Source of the DNA: Kitasatospora phosalacinea
GTDB taxonomy: Bacteria; Actinomycetota; Actinomycetes; Streptomycetales; Streptomycetaceae
Reading direction: 5' to 3'
Assembly (NCBI RefSeq): GCF_000716545.1
Contig: NZ_JNWZ01000044.1
Coordinates: forward strand, 1-64,000
DNA length: 64,000 nt
The notes below the pieces were generated by a model, which had not been told where the DNA came from, did no database searches, and saw only the letters and a list, made by a program, of their open reading frames with translations. Shown in pieces: positions 33,194-42,250 of the stretch (position 1 is the first letter of the stretch; every line of letters starts with the position of its first letter). A program made the translations under genes and the position numbers.

Positions 33194-36100
33194 TCAGTGC
33201 GCGGTCAACTCCTGGAGTTCCCTCAGCAGTTCGGAGGCGGTGACGGCGTCCAGGTCGGCCAGCGGCCCGCGGCTCCGGCGGCGGTTCGGCCAGTAGTCGC
33301 CCGGCGCGTCGTCCAGCCACACCGTGGTGAAGGTCTGCTCGCCGAACTCGTTGACCATGCCCACCGCGATGCCCGGGTCGAGCGCGAGCACCAGGTGTCG
33401 GCCGTCCGGCAGCGGCTTGTGGAACCAGCGCTCCACGCCCGCGTCCTGCGGCTGGCCGCGAAGCCAGCCCCGCCCGGTCATCCCGAGCAGCCGCCCGACC
33501 GGGACGGTGTGCCCCTCGAACCGGCGCAGCCGGTGCCCGCCGGCCTCCTCCTCGGTGAACGCGGCCACCGGGCGGCTCAGTTGCGGGAACGGCTGGACGA
33601 TCTCGTAGTCCGCGAACAGCTCCGCCCAGGCCGCCAGGTCCGCGCCCAGGCGCAGCGGATGGGGCAGCCGGACGGTGGCGTCCCCGGGCAGGGCGTACGC
33701 CTTGTCGTCGAGGTCGGCGAGGGTGTTGTCCTCGGCGACCCGGAAGGCGGTGCCGTCGGCCGTCCAGACCAGCCGGCGCACCAGGTGGACCAGCAGCGGG
33801 TGGCCGAGCAGCAGCTCGGTGAACTCGCCCGCGCTCCAAGTCCGTTCGGTGACCATGGCGGTCTCCAGGCGGGTGATCCGGTCGGCCGCCAGGGCGCGGA
33901 CGTCCTTCTTCAGCGCGGCGAACCGCTTGCGTTCGGCCGGGGCCAGCTCCGGGTCGTCCTTGGCGCCGGGCGCGGGCAGGTCCTTGCGCCGCTTGCCGTC
34001 CTGATCCCGCACGTACGGGCGCAGTTGCTCGTCGAAGCCGACGGTGAACGTCCGGGAGCCGTAGTCGACGACGGTGCTGCCGTCGGCGTCCAGGCCCAGG
34101 TCGGGCACCAGGCGGTCGGCCAACTGCTCGGCCGTCAGGCCCAGCGTCCCGGCGATCTCGGCGATCTTCTCCTGGGCCCGGGCCTTCAGCGCCTTGAACT
34201 TCACCCGCTGGGCGATGCCGTGCAACTGCACCAGGGCGGTGTCGGTGCCGATCGCGGCCAGCACCTCCAGGCCCTCCACCGCCCGCTGGTGGGCGCTCTG
34301 GCCCGGCCACTCGCGCACCATCGGGGCCAGCCGGCGGGCGGTGCCGTCGTCGCCGAGCACGCCGAGCGCGTGCAGGGCCCAGCCGTCCGGCGAGGGCATC
34401 CCGGCCTGCCACCACTCCTCGAACACCGCCCAGGCGAACGCCGTCAGCGTGTCGGCCCGCAGCGCCGGCGCGACCGCCGCCAGGCCCGGGTACGGCTCGT
34501 GCACCTTGCCCACCTGGAGCATCGTCACCAGGTTGCGCACGGCCGGCTGGGGCAGCGCGCCGCCCCCGTCCGCCAGCAGCACCTGCGGCAGCGCCCCGAC
34601 CCGCAGCCAGGCCGGGAACGCGGGCAGCTTCGGCGGCAGCGCGGCCTCCAGCGGGTCCGCGCCGAGCACGTCCGCGACCGCCCCGGCGACCTCGTCGCCG
34701 TGGCGCTCGGCCACCGCTGCGAGCAGCGCCCGCGCACCCTGCTCCGCCGCGACCAGCCGCAGCGCGTTCTCCGCCGCCGACCGGGCCCGCCCGGCCTTGC
34801 CGACCGCCGCCGGCACCAGCAGCAGCGCGCCTGCCACCCCGTGCCGGGCGAACCACGAACGGGCCACCGGCTGAACGGACTTGAGCCGCAGCAGGGCATC
34901 CGCCATCACGCCCGCCACGGTCGCGTCCCGCACCGGCAGCAGCACGGGCGCGGTCTGCGCCGGGCGGGCCAGCGCCGGGCCGTGCAGCAGCCGCAGCGCG
35001 GCCGTGCCGTACTTCGCCAGCACCGGCCGCAGCAGTGACTCGTCGCCGTCCACCAGCGCCTGGGGGTGCCAGGACTCCAGGAGCGGGGCCACCACCTCGG
35101 CCGGCCCCTGCGCCAGGACCCGGCAGCGCTGCCAGACCGAGGGCTCCGACCGGGCCCGGTTCGCCACCGCGACCCAGTCGATGTCCGCCGGGAACTCCCA
35201 GCGGCGGGCGGAGTCGTCCGCGAAACGCTCCAACTCACCTTCCAGCCAGTGAAGTTCCGGGCCGTCGTCGGCGGTGGCGCCGGTCAGCGTCCTGGGCTCG
35301 CGGGCGCTGCGCGCCCGCTCCCACGGCGGGTCGACCAGCAGCGCGGGCAGCAGTTCGGGCCCGGCCTCGGGCAGCGGCTCCCGCGCGCCGTCCAGGGAGA
35401 GCACGAACGCCGCGGTCTCCTCGTCCAGTCGGGGGAGGAGTTCGGGCAGCCGCGAACGCAACCCCGCCACCTGCCCGTTGAGGAACTGCCGGGCCGCACG
35501 GGCGTCGGCCCCCGGTCGCCGCGCGGCCTCCGACAGGACGCGCACCGCCCGCACCGGGTAGCGCTCCGCCGCCACCAGCAGCGCCGGACGGACGTGCTTG
35601 TCGGTGACCCGGCCGACCAGCCCGGCCATCGCCTCGTCGGTCGGGAACTCGGCCAGGTAATCGGCGTACCGGCGCATCGCCTCGCCCACCGTCTGCCAGT
35701 CCAGCGCACCCGCCACCAGCCGTCCGGCGGCCGGCCCCACCCCGTCGGCGAGGGTGGCCACCACCTGGTGGTCCCAGTGCAGGTACGACCTGATGTCCGT
35801 CGGCCCGAACCGCTCCACCTGCTCCGCGCTGCCGAGCGCGGACAGCAGCAGCGTGCGCAGCACCTGGGCGCTCCTCGGCCCGTACACCGACGCCTCGGCC
35901 AGGCACTCGTCCACCCAGTCCGGCCGCTCCGGCACCAGGTACGCGGTCACCGCCCGACGCAGCGGCGTGGTGGCTCGCAGCTGGGCCAACTCCTCCAGCA
36001 CGGACGCGTATTCGGCCCCGTCCGCGGCGGCCAGGGCCCGCCGGGCGACCGCCAGCAGCCGGAACTGGTGCGCCACAGAGTGGTAGCCCGCCCCTTCCAG

Positions 36101-36874
36101 ATCGAGTGCGACCAGCCTGGCGCGCCACCGGTCCGGCTGCACCCACTCGGTGTTCACCTCCATGGAGGCCAGCGCGGCCCGCACCGCGGTGCCCAGGCCG
36201 AAGCGCGCCCGCCAGCCCTCGAACTCCCGCTCCAGCCAGTCCCGTTCGCCCGGCTGCCGGATCATCGCGCTGACGGCCGCCAGGCCCGCCGCGTCCGGTG
36301 CCCCGCCCAGGTACGCCCGGACGGCGGCCACCGGCCCCGGTTCGGACTCCGGGGCGGTCAGCACCTGCTCGATCGCCTCGCGCCGCTCGGCCACCCGCCG
36401 GGCCTCCAGCGCGGCCACCTCCGCCGCGTCCACCACCGGCCACGCCCCGGGCAGCGGCACCGGCACCCCGCCACGGCGGCGCGGCAGCACCAGCGGACGC
36501 CAGACCTCGGGCAGCACGAACACGTCCTCGTCCGGGAGCGCGGGAGGCGCGACGGACGCGGCCGCGGCCGGTACGTCCACAGCAGGCACGTCCACAGCGG
36601 GCACGTCCACAGCGGGTACGTCCGCGACGGGCGCGGTCCCGACGGGTGCGACAGCCGCGGGAGCGCCTTCGCCCACCGCCAGGTACCCCTTGCGCTCCTT
36701 CTCCGCGACCAGCTTCGCCAGGTGCGCCCCGGCCGCCGCCGCATCGGCCAACTCCTTGACCTGGAGCCGCCCTTCGGTGCCGATCCGCCCGTACCGCACC
36801 CGCACCGAGGCGCCGTCGGCCCCGGCCTCCCAGAACTTCGCCGAACCGCCGCCGACCAGCTCCCAGCGCCGCAC
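33194..36874 (-). CDS. WGR-DUF4132 protein C (YehI-like)
   Basis: A 1226-residue protein and the only complete member of the three. Residues 1-75 are a WGR domain: RRWELVGGGSAKFWEAGADG, then VRVRYGRIGTEGRLQVKEL and AEKERKGYLAV. WGR domains occur in PARPs and MolR proteins and are thought to bind nucleic acid. A linker with repeated VDVPA units (encoded by repeats around 36572-36625) leads to PDEDVFVLPEVWRPLVLPRR, the helical repeat region and the DUF4132 part with ADRLVPDLGLDADGSTVVDY and LFADYEIVQPFPQLSRPVAA. GTG 36874 follows GGAGGGGCGA. A role beside the MoxR/VWA/SWIM operon is inferred from the E. coli yeh locus. Confidence 0.88.
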   Translation of the reverse strand: MRRWELVGGGSAKFWEAGADGASVRVRYGRIGTEGRLQVKELADAAAAGAHLAKLVAEKERKGYLAVGEGAPAAVAPVGTAPVADVPAVDVPAVDVPAVDVPAAAASVAPPALPDEDVFVLPEVWRPLVLPRRRGGVPVPLPGAWPVVDAAEVAALEARRVAERREAIEQVLTAPESEPGPVAAVRAYLGGAPDAAGLAAVSAMIRQPGERDWLEREFEGWRARFGLGTAVRAALASMEVNTEWVQPDRWRARLVALDLEGAGYHSVAHQFRLLAVARRALAAADGAEYASVLEELAQLRATTPLRRAVTAYLVPERPDWVDECLAEASVYGPRSAQVLRTLLLSALGSAEQVERFGPTDIRSYLHWDHQVVATLADGVGPAAGRLVAGALDWQTVGEAMRRYADYLAEFPTDEAMAGLVGRVTDKHVRPALLVAAERYPVRAVRVLSEAARRPGADARAARQFLNGQVAGLRSRLPELLPRLDEETAAFVLSLDGAREPLPEAGPELLPALLVDPPWERARSAREPRTLTGATADDGPELHWLEGELERFADDSARRWEFPADIDWVAVANRARSEPSVWQRCRVLAQGPAEVVAPLLESWHPQALVDGDESLLRPVLAKYGTAALRLLHGPALARPAQTAPVLLPVRDATVAGVMADALLRLKSVQPVARSWFARHGVAGALLLVPAAVGKAGRARSAAENALRLVAAEQGARALLAAVAERHGDEVAGAVADVLGADPLEAALPPKLPAFPAWLRVGALPQVLLADGGGALPQPAVRNLVTMLQVGKVHEPYPGLAAVAPALRADTLTAFAWAVFEEWWQAGMPSPDGWALHALGVLGDDGTARRLAPMVREWPGQSAHQRAVEGLEVLAAIGTDTALVQLHGIAQRVKFKALKARAQEKIAEIAGTLGLTAEQLADRLVPDLGLDADGSTVVDYGSRTFTVGFDEQLRPYVRDQDGKRRKDLPAPGAKDDPELAPAERKRFAALKKDVRALAADRITRLETAMVTERTWSAGEFTELLLGHPLLVHLVRRLVWTADGTAFRVAEDNTLADLDDKAYALPGDATVRLPHPLRLGADLAAWAELFADYEIVQPFPQLSRPVAAFTEEEAGGHRLRRFEGHTVPVGRLLGMTGRGWLRGQPQDAGVERWFHKPLPDGRHLVLALDPGIAVGMVNEFGEQTFTTVWLDDAPGDYWPNRRRSRGPLADLDAVTASELLRELQELTAH

Positions 36875-36928
36875 TCGCCCCTCCAGACCCGAACCGACCG
36901 GCCACGAACCGGCCGACCACCTGGGGGA

Positions 36929-36934
36929 ACCCTA
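36929..36934 (-). promoter_or_regulatory. -10 hexamer TAGGGT for WGR-DUF4132 C
   Basis: GACTAGGGT on the minus strand, about 55 bases before the GTG, is the third example of this -10 context in front of a DUF4132 gene. Confidence 0.45.
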
Positions 36935-36960
36935 GTCAGCGGCAAGGACACCCGGCGGGG

Positions 36961-37481
36961 TCACCGCCCCCGCTCGGCGCCGCCGGCCCGGGCGGTCGGG
37001 GTCTGGGCGGCCAGGGTCTGGGTGGCGATGACGGCGGCCTGCACCCGGCGCTCCACGCCGAGCTTGGCGAGCAGCCGGGAGATGTGGTTCTTCACCGTCT
37101 TCCGGCGGCGACCGTGCGGACCGCGGTGACCAGGTCGGTGCCGCTGATCTGCTTGAGCACGTAGCCCGCCGCGCCCGCCATGACCGAGTCGAGCAGCGCC
37201 TCCTCGTCGTCGAAGGAGGTGAGCATCAGGCAGGCGAGGTCGGGCATGCGCGAGCGCAGTTCGCGGCAGACGGTCACGCCGTCGCCGTCCGGCAGCCGCA
37301 TGTCCAGCACCGCGACGTCCGGGCGCAGCGCCGGCACCCGGGCCAGCGCCTGCTCGACCGTCCCGGCCTCGCCGACGACCTGGAGGTCCGGTTCGGAATC
37401 CAGCAGGTCGTGCACCCCGCGACGGACCACCTCGTGGTCGTCCAGCAGGAACACCCTGATCGGCGCCGAACCCTCGGACAT
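36961..37481 (-). pseudogene. Broken DosR/OsdR-like response regulator
   Basis: The frame from ATG 37481 encodes a complete receiver domain close to DosR ([20 protein letters not shown], phosphoacceptor in [13 protein letters not shown], Lys in [12 protein letters not shown]) and then stops at 37092 after VAAGRR. In another frame, from 37101 to 36961, the DosR-type recognition helix and C-terminus follow at once: [19 protein letters not shown]. Compared with DosR (217 residues), about 55 residues containing the first half of the LuxR HTH are missing and the frame is shifted. Loss of part of the DNA-binding domain should abolish regulator function. A sequencing error cannot explain the missing length, though an assembly error could. 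Confidence 0.85.
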
Positions 37482-37642
37482 CGCAGCAACTCCTCCTCGC
37501 GGACCCCCTACCCGGGGCAGTCTGTCAAACCCCGCCCGCCCGCCGACAGGGCCACCCGCCCCCGACCCGGCCCCGGACACGCTCCCGACCGGCCCTTGAC
37601 ACCCTCCGCCCGAACGTGCTCGAACCGCCCGGCGCCGTCCGC

Positions 37643-38107
37643 TCAGCCGCCCCCGCCCCCGCCGTCGTTCCCGTCCCCGCTCCCGTCCGACCAGGGCAGC
37701 GCCCGCCCCGACCAGAGCGGCTCCACCCGCCGCCAGCCGCGCTCCCAGGAGTCCGCCGCCCGCCGCTCCAGCCCCCGCAGCCGCCGGCGCAGCCCGACCG
37801 CCGCGCCGCCCGCCACCGCCCCGAACACCAGCACCCCCGACAGCGCCCGGCCCGCCACCCCGTACGGGGCGGGCGCCAGCTCCACCGGCAGCAGCCGGGC
37901 CGGGAACAGCCAGGCCGCCGCACCGGCCGCCACGGCCGCGCCGAGCGCACAGCACGCCAGGGCGACCGCCCGCCGCCGGGCACGGTCCACCCCGCGGCGG
38001 AGCGGGTTGCACCGCGCACCCCGGCCCCGCCGGTGGTGCGCGTCCTGACGTCGGTCGAGCCGGCGGCGGGTCAGCAGGCGCACGGACGGGCGGCGCGGGT
38101 GGGGCAC
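37643..38107 (-). CDS. Rv1733c-like membrane protein, shortened
   Basis: A protein of about 154 residues. A basic N-terminus with the family hallmark NPLRR leads into a first membrane helix ([20 protein letters not shown]), a short loop of roughly 30 residues, a second helix ([16 protein letters not shown]) and the typical ending [16 protein letters not shown]. Rv1733c-family proteins have a much longer extracytoplasmic loop, so this copy seems internally shortened. In mycobacteria Rv1733c belongs to the DosR regulon, and here the gene follows a DosR-like regulator, which supports the call. Start GTG 38107 has GAGAGGAA upstream; GTG 38083 is an alternative. Confidence 0.6.
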   Translation of the reverse strand: MPHPRRPSVRLLTRRRLDRRQDAHHRRGRGARCNPLRRGVDRARRRAVALACCALGAAVAAGAAAWLFPARLLPVELAPAPYGVAGRALSGVLVFGAVAGGAAVGLRRRLRGLERRAADSWERGWRRVEPLWSGRALPWSDGSGDGNDGGGGGG

Positions 38108-38463
38108 GCGCGGATTCCTCTCCTCGGCGGCGCGACCGGCCCCCCGTGGGCGGTCGCGCCGCCGGCAGCGTCTCGAAGCCGCGCGGCGCGCGGACAGGGC
38201 CGGCCGGTCCCGCCCGCGGGTCCGATGGTCCCGAACCGGACGAACCGGCACGAATCCCGGCACGGGGGCAAACCGTACGCCAACCCCGCGCCAAGGACCC
38301 GTCAACGCCCCGGGTCTGGTGGTCGGCTGCGCCGAAGGGTGGGGCTACGCTCCAGCCTGCCCCGGACGGCGGCGGACGTGACCTACATTGACGTGGGAGT
38401 TCGCCCGGCGGGCCGGAGCGTCCGGCGGCCCGGGGCCCCCACCCCTGAACAGGAGCCGGCACA
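38108..38463. other. Gene-free leader upstream of APC permease
   Basis: These 356 bases separate the divergent Rv1733c-like and permease genes. I found no gene. A TACATT at about 38384 could be a -10 box for the permease, but no -35 partner is evident. No recognised riboswitch could be identified by eye. Confidence 0.4.
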
Positions 38464-40425
38464 GTGGTCGACCCCGCCCCCGAGGACGCCGGAACGGTCC
38501 GGCAGCGGCTGCGCGCCTGGCTGCTCGAAGGCCTCGCCGACATGGCCAAGCAGCACCCGGGCCCGCACGCCCAGGCCACCGACCAGCAGCACGGCCAGCG
38601 CTGGTGGAGGGTGATGTGCCTGACCGGCCTGGACTACTTCTCCACCCTCGGCTACCAGCCCGGCATCGCCGCCCTCGCGGCCGGCCTGCTCTCCCCGGTC
38701 GCCACCATCGTGCTGGTGCTGGTCACCCTGTTCGGCGCGCTGCCGGTCTACCGCCGGGTCGCCCGGGAGAGCCCGCACGGCGAGGGCTCGATCGCCATGC
38801 TGGAACGCCTGCTCTCGTTCTGGAAGGGCAAGCTGTTCGTCCTCGCCCTGCTCGGCTTCGCCGCCACCGACTTCGTGATCACCATCACGCTGTCCGCCGC
38901 CGACGCCACCGCCCACCTGGTGGAGAACCCGCACCTGAGCGGCGCGCTCGGCGGCCACCAGGTGCTGATCACGCTGCTGCTGGTCGCCGGCCTCGGCGCG
39001 GTCTTCCTCAAGGGCTTCAGCGAGGCCATCGGCGTGGCCGTCGTCCTGGTCGCCGTCTACCTGGTGCTGAACGTGGTGGTGGTCGCCGTCGGCCTGTGGC
39101 ACGTGGCCACCGCGCCGTCCCTGATCACCGACTGGACGCACGCGCTCAGCCTGGAGCACGGAAACCCGGTCGCGATGGTCGGCGTCGCCCTGGTGGTCTT
39201 CCCCAAGCTCGCCCTCGGCCTGTCCGGCTTCGAGACCGGCGTCGCCGTCATGCCGCACATCGAGGGCGACCCGGACGACACCGAGCAGCGCCCCACCGGA
39301 CGCATCCGCGGCGCCCGCAAGCTGCTCACCACCGCCGCCGTCATCATGAGCTGCTTCCTGATCACCACCAGCTTCATCACCACGCTGCTCATCCCCGCCC
39401 AGGACTTCGAGCCCGGCGGCCCGGCCAACGGCCGCGCCCTCGCCTACCTCGCCCACCACTACCTGGGCGGCGCCTTCGGCTCCGTCTACGACCTCTCCAC
39501 CATCGCCATCCTGTGGTTCGCCGGCGCCTCCGCGATGGCCGGCCTGCTCAACCTGATGCCCCGCTACCTGCCCCGCTACGGCATGGCCCCGCACTGGGCC
39601 CGCGCGGTGCGCCCGATGGTGCTGGTGCTCACCGGCATCGCCTTCCTGATCACCTGGCTGTTCGACGCGAACGTCGACAAGCAGGGCGGCGCGTACGCCA
39701 CCGGCGTCCTGGTCCTGATCACCTCCGCCGCGATCGCCGTCACCATCGCCGCCCGCGCCGCCCGCCAGCGCGGCTGGACCGTCGGCTTCGCGGTGATCGC
39801 CGCGGTCTTCCTCTACACCACCGCGATCAACATCGCCGAACGCCCCGACGGCGTGAAGATCGGCGCCTGCTTCATCGCCGCGATCGTGCTGGTCTCGCTC
39901 GCCTCCCGGCTCGCCCGCGCCTTCGAACTCCGGGTCACCGACGTGCGGTTGGACGAGGTCGCGGAGCGCTTCGTGCGTGACACCGCGCACCGCACGATCC
40001 GCTTCATCGCCAACGAACCGGCCGGGCGCGACCTCGCCGAGTACCGCGACAAGGTGCACCAGATCCGCGCCGACAACGACATCCCCGCCGAGGACGACCT
40101 GGTCTTCGTCGAGGTCACCGTCCTCGACCCGTCGGACTTCGAGGCCGAACTGCACGTGCGCGGCGAAGTCCTGCACGGCCGCTACCGGGTCCTCACCCTG
40201 GAGCACTCCAGCATCCCCAACGCGCTCGCCGCGATACTGCTGCACGTGCGCGACACCACCGGCGAACTCCCGCACATCTACTTCGAGTGGACCGAGGGCA
40301 GCCCGTTCGCCCAGTTCCTGCGCTTCTTCCTGTTCGGGCAGGGCGAAGTCGCCCCCGTCACCCGCGAGGTGCTCCGCGAGGCCGAACCCGACCGGGGCCG
40401 CCGCCCCCGCGTCCACGTCGGCTGA
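38464..40425 (+). CDS. APC-superfamily permease
   Basis: A 653-residue transporter with about 12 membrane helices between residues 50 and 490, starting with [20 protein letters not shown] and including [20 protein letters not shown]. The broken first helix with [13 protein letters not shown] is the substrate-binding region of the APC fold. A cytosolic tail of about 150 residues follows ([20 protein letters not shown] to the end), as in large APC members such as the potassium importer KimA. Amino acids or potassium are both possible substrates. The GTG start has AGGAG ten bases upstream. It is convergent with the lipoprotein gene across 21 bases. Confidence 0.88.
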   Translation: MVDPAPEDAGTVRQRLRAWLLEGLADMAKQHPGPHAQATDQQHGQRWWRVMCLTGLDYFSTLGYQPGIAALAAGLLSPVATIVLVLVTLFGALPVYRRVARESPHGEGSIAMLERLLSFWKGKLFVLALLGFAATDFVITITLSAADATAHLVENPHLSGALGGHQVLITLLLVAGLGAVFLKGFSEAIGVAVVLVAVYLVLNVVVVAVGLWHVATAPSLITDWTHALSLEHGNPVAMVGVALVVFPKLALGLSGFETGVAVMPHIEGDPDDTEQRPTGRIRGARKLLTTAAVIMSCFLITTSFITTLLIPAQDFEPGGPANGRALAYLAHHYLGGAFGSVYDLSTIAILWFAGASAMAGLLNLMPRYLPRYGMAPHWARAVRPMVLVLTGIAFLITWLFDANVDKQGGAYATGVLVLITSAAIAVTIAARAARQRGWTVGFAVIAAVFLYTTAINIAERPDGVKIGACFIAAIVLVSLASRLARAFELRVTDVRLDEVAERFVRDTAHRTIRFIANEPAGRDLAEYRDKVHQIRADNDIPAEDDLVFVEVTVLDPSDFEAELHVRGEVLHGRYRVLTLEHSSIPNALAAILLHVRDTTGELPHIYFEWTEGSPFAQFLRFFLFGQGEVAPVTREVLREAEPDRGRRPRVHVG

Positions 40426-40446
40426 CGCGCCCGCGGGGCCCGGGCG

Positions 40447-41376
40447 TCAGGACCCCTCCGGTGCCCAGGCCCCGACGCCGAGCTGCCCCGTCGTGCCCAG
40501 GTCCAGCTCCGGCGTCACCATCACCGGCGCCGCGTCCGGCACCGCCCGCACCCGCACGTACGGGGCGTTCACCGGGTCGGACGAGGCGTCGTTGGTGTTG
40601 CGCCACACCAGGCCCGCGTTCGCCTTCCCACCCGGCGGGACGGTGAAGCGGCGCGGCGACCGCTCGGTGCTCGTCCCGGTCGAGATCGCCGAACCGCCCT
40701 CCAGCACCCGCACCGACGGCACCGGGGCGTGCGCCTCGTCCAGCACCTGCACCTGCGGGAACCCGTCCAGCACCACGTCCCGCGTCCCGCAGTTCTCCAG
40801 GTGCAGCCCCACCGCCCGCAGCCCCATCGCCGCGTCCCCCTGGTCCGCGTAGACCCGCACCCCCGACGCCGGACACGCCCCGCCCGTCGACGGCGCCTCG
40901 GCCGTCGGCACGCTGCGCACCTTCACGACCTTCACCCCCGGAGCCGGCCCGACCCGTCCCGAGGGCGTCGGCGAGGCCGAGAGCGGCGGGAAGGAGGGCA
41001 TCCCGCCGCCCTCCTGCCGGGAGATCCGGCCCCGCACGGACGCCCCGGGCGCCACCGCCGACTGCGTCGCCCCGGGGTCGAACGACGGCCTGGCCCCGCT
41101 GCCCGACCAGCCGAACGACACCGACACGTCGACCGGCTCGGCCCCCCGGTTGGTCACCTCGTACTCCAGGCACTCCGCGCTCACGGACAGGATCCGCACC
41201 CCGTCCCGCGACCAGCCCTCCGGCGCCGCCGTCGGAGCCGCCCCGCAGGGCCCGGCGCTCCCCGAGGCCGCCGCCGTCCCCGCCCCGGGCCCCGCCGCGA
41301 CCGACCCGCAGCCCACAACCGCCCCCGCCGCCACCACGACGCCCACACCCGCCCGAACCGCCCGCATCAGAACCAT
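40447..41376 (-). CDS. DUF4232-domain lipoprotein
   Basis: A roughly 309-residue lipoprotein. The signal sequence RAGVGVVVAAGAVVGCGS ends in a lipobox with the acylated Cys. The C-terminal 140 residues are DUF4232-like (GDAAMGLRAVGLHLENCGTR, then FTVPPGGKANAGLVW), a beta-sandwich common in actinobacterial surface proteins; a preceding domain has CLEYEVTNRGAEPVDVSVSF. Start ATG 41376 is chosen to give a normal-length n-region; ATG 41367 is also possible. It is attached to the outer face of the membrane; ligand or role unknown. Confidence 0.85.
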   Translation of the reverse strand: MVLMRAVRAGVGVVVAAGAVVGCGSVAAGPGAGTAAASGSAGPCGAAPTAAPEGWSRDGVRILSVSAECLEYEVTNRGAEPVDVSVSFGWSGSGARPSFDPGATQSAVAPGASVRGRISRQEGGGMPSFPPLSASPTPSGRVGPAPGVKVVKVRSVPTAEAPSTGGACPASGVRVYADQGDAAMGLRAVGLHLENCGTRDVVLDGFPQVQVLDEAHAPVPSVRVLEGGSAISTGTSTERSPRRFTVPPGGKANAGLVWRNTNDASSDPVNAPYVRVRAVPDAAPVMVTPELDLGTTGQLGVGAWAPEGS

Positions 41377-41524
41377 CCGGAGAGTCGACCACGAACCGCC
41401 TCCGGCGGCTGTGATCCGGCTCACTCACGGCGCAACAGCCCTGCAACGGTTCCGAGCTGTCCCCCCGTCAGCCGCGCGCCGACAGGACGCCCCGGCGACA
41501 GCGCCCGGGGCGCGCCGGCCCCGC

Positions 41525-42055
41525 TCAGAACGGCAGCGAGTGCAGCCGGACCTCCCCGCCCTCCGGCCAGACCGCCCCCGGCACCAGCCCGGTCCACATC
41601 GCCCCGAGCCGGACCGCCTCCGGCCCCGTCGGCTGCTCGGCCGTCACCGGGCCGGGCAGCGCCGTCCACCCCAGGCGCGCGTACAGCGGGGCCCGGTCCG
41701 GCAGGCAGAACAGCATCGCCAACTCCAGCCCGTCGGCCCGTGCCGCGTCCAGCGCCGCCGTGACGACGGCCCGCGCCAGCCCGTGGCCGCGCCGGCGCGG
41801 CGAGACCAGCACCCCGCCGATCCCGGCCACCTCGAAACGCCGCCCGCCGACCTCCACCGGCGCCACCACGGACCCGGAGTGCGCGACCACCCGGCCGTCC
41901 AGCAGCACCCCGAAGTGCCGGTCCTTCGGCCGCCAGATGCCCCCGACCGCCGCGACCTCGAACGGGTCCTCCGACTCGCCGAGCTCCTGGAGCGCCGGCC
42001 AGCCGCCCCAGTCGTCCAACTCGACTGCCCTGGTGAACTCCTGACGTTCCGTCAC
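41525..42055 (-). CDS. GNAT-family N-acetyltransferase
   Basis: A 176-residue acetyltransferase related to Eis-like/GCN5 enzymes. The acetyl-CoA site is in VAGIGGVLVSPRRRGHGLAR, and LAMLFCLPDRAPLYARLGWT is the conserved last core helix and strand. GTG 42055 is preceded by GGAGGG at a good distance; the open frame continues upstream but without a plausible start context. Substrate unknown. Confidence 0.88.
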   Translation of the reverse strand: MTERQEFTRAVELDDWGGWPALQELGESEDPFEVAAVGGIWRPKDRHFGVLLDGRVVAHSGSVVAPVEVGGRRFEVAGIGGVLVSPRRRGHGLARAVVTAALDAARADGLELAMLFCLPDRAPLYARLGWTALPGPVTAEQPTGPEAVRLGAMWTGLVPGAVWPEGGEVRLHSLPF

Positions 42056-42250
42056 TCGATCTGTCCCTCCGTTCGGTTCCGTCCGGTCCGGCGCGGGAGC
42101 CGAGGCGGGCGTTGTCCCCGCCCACCCGTTCCGTCGTGGTCTTCGGGTGTGATCCTCGGGCATTCTCGTGATCCGAGGATCATCGGAGAACGCTTCCTGC
42201 GCGAACCGCCGTTTCGCTTCCCGCCCCGGGGGGGCCGATCCGGTGCGGGT

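Noticed and set aside
37525..38019. Alternative frame over the Rv1733c-like gene
   Set aside because: It gives Arg/Gly/Trp-rich sequence without membrane helices, whereas the neighbouring frame has NPLRR, two helices and the family ending.
38108..38463. A c-di-AMP riboswitch upstream of the APC permease
   Set aside because: KimA-type transporters can have one, but I could not identify the conserved core sequence or helices; a covariance-model search would be needed.
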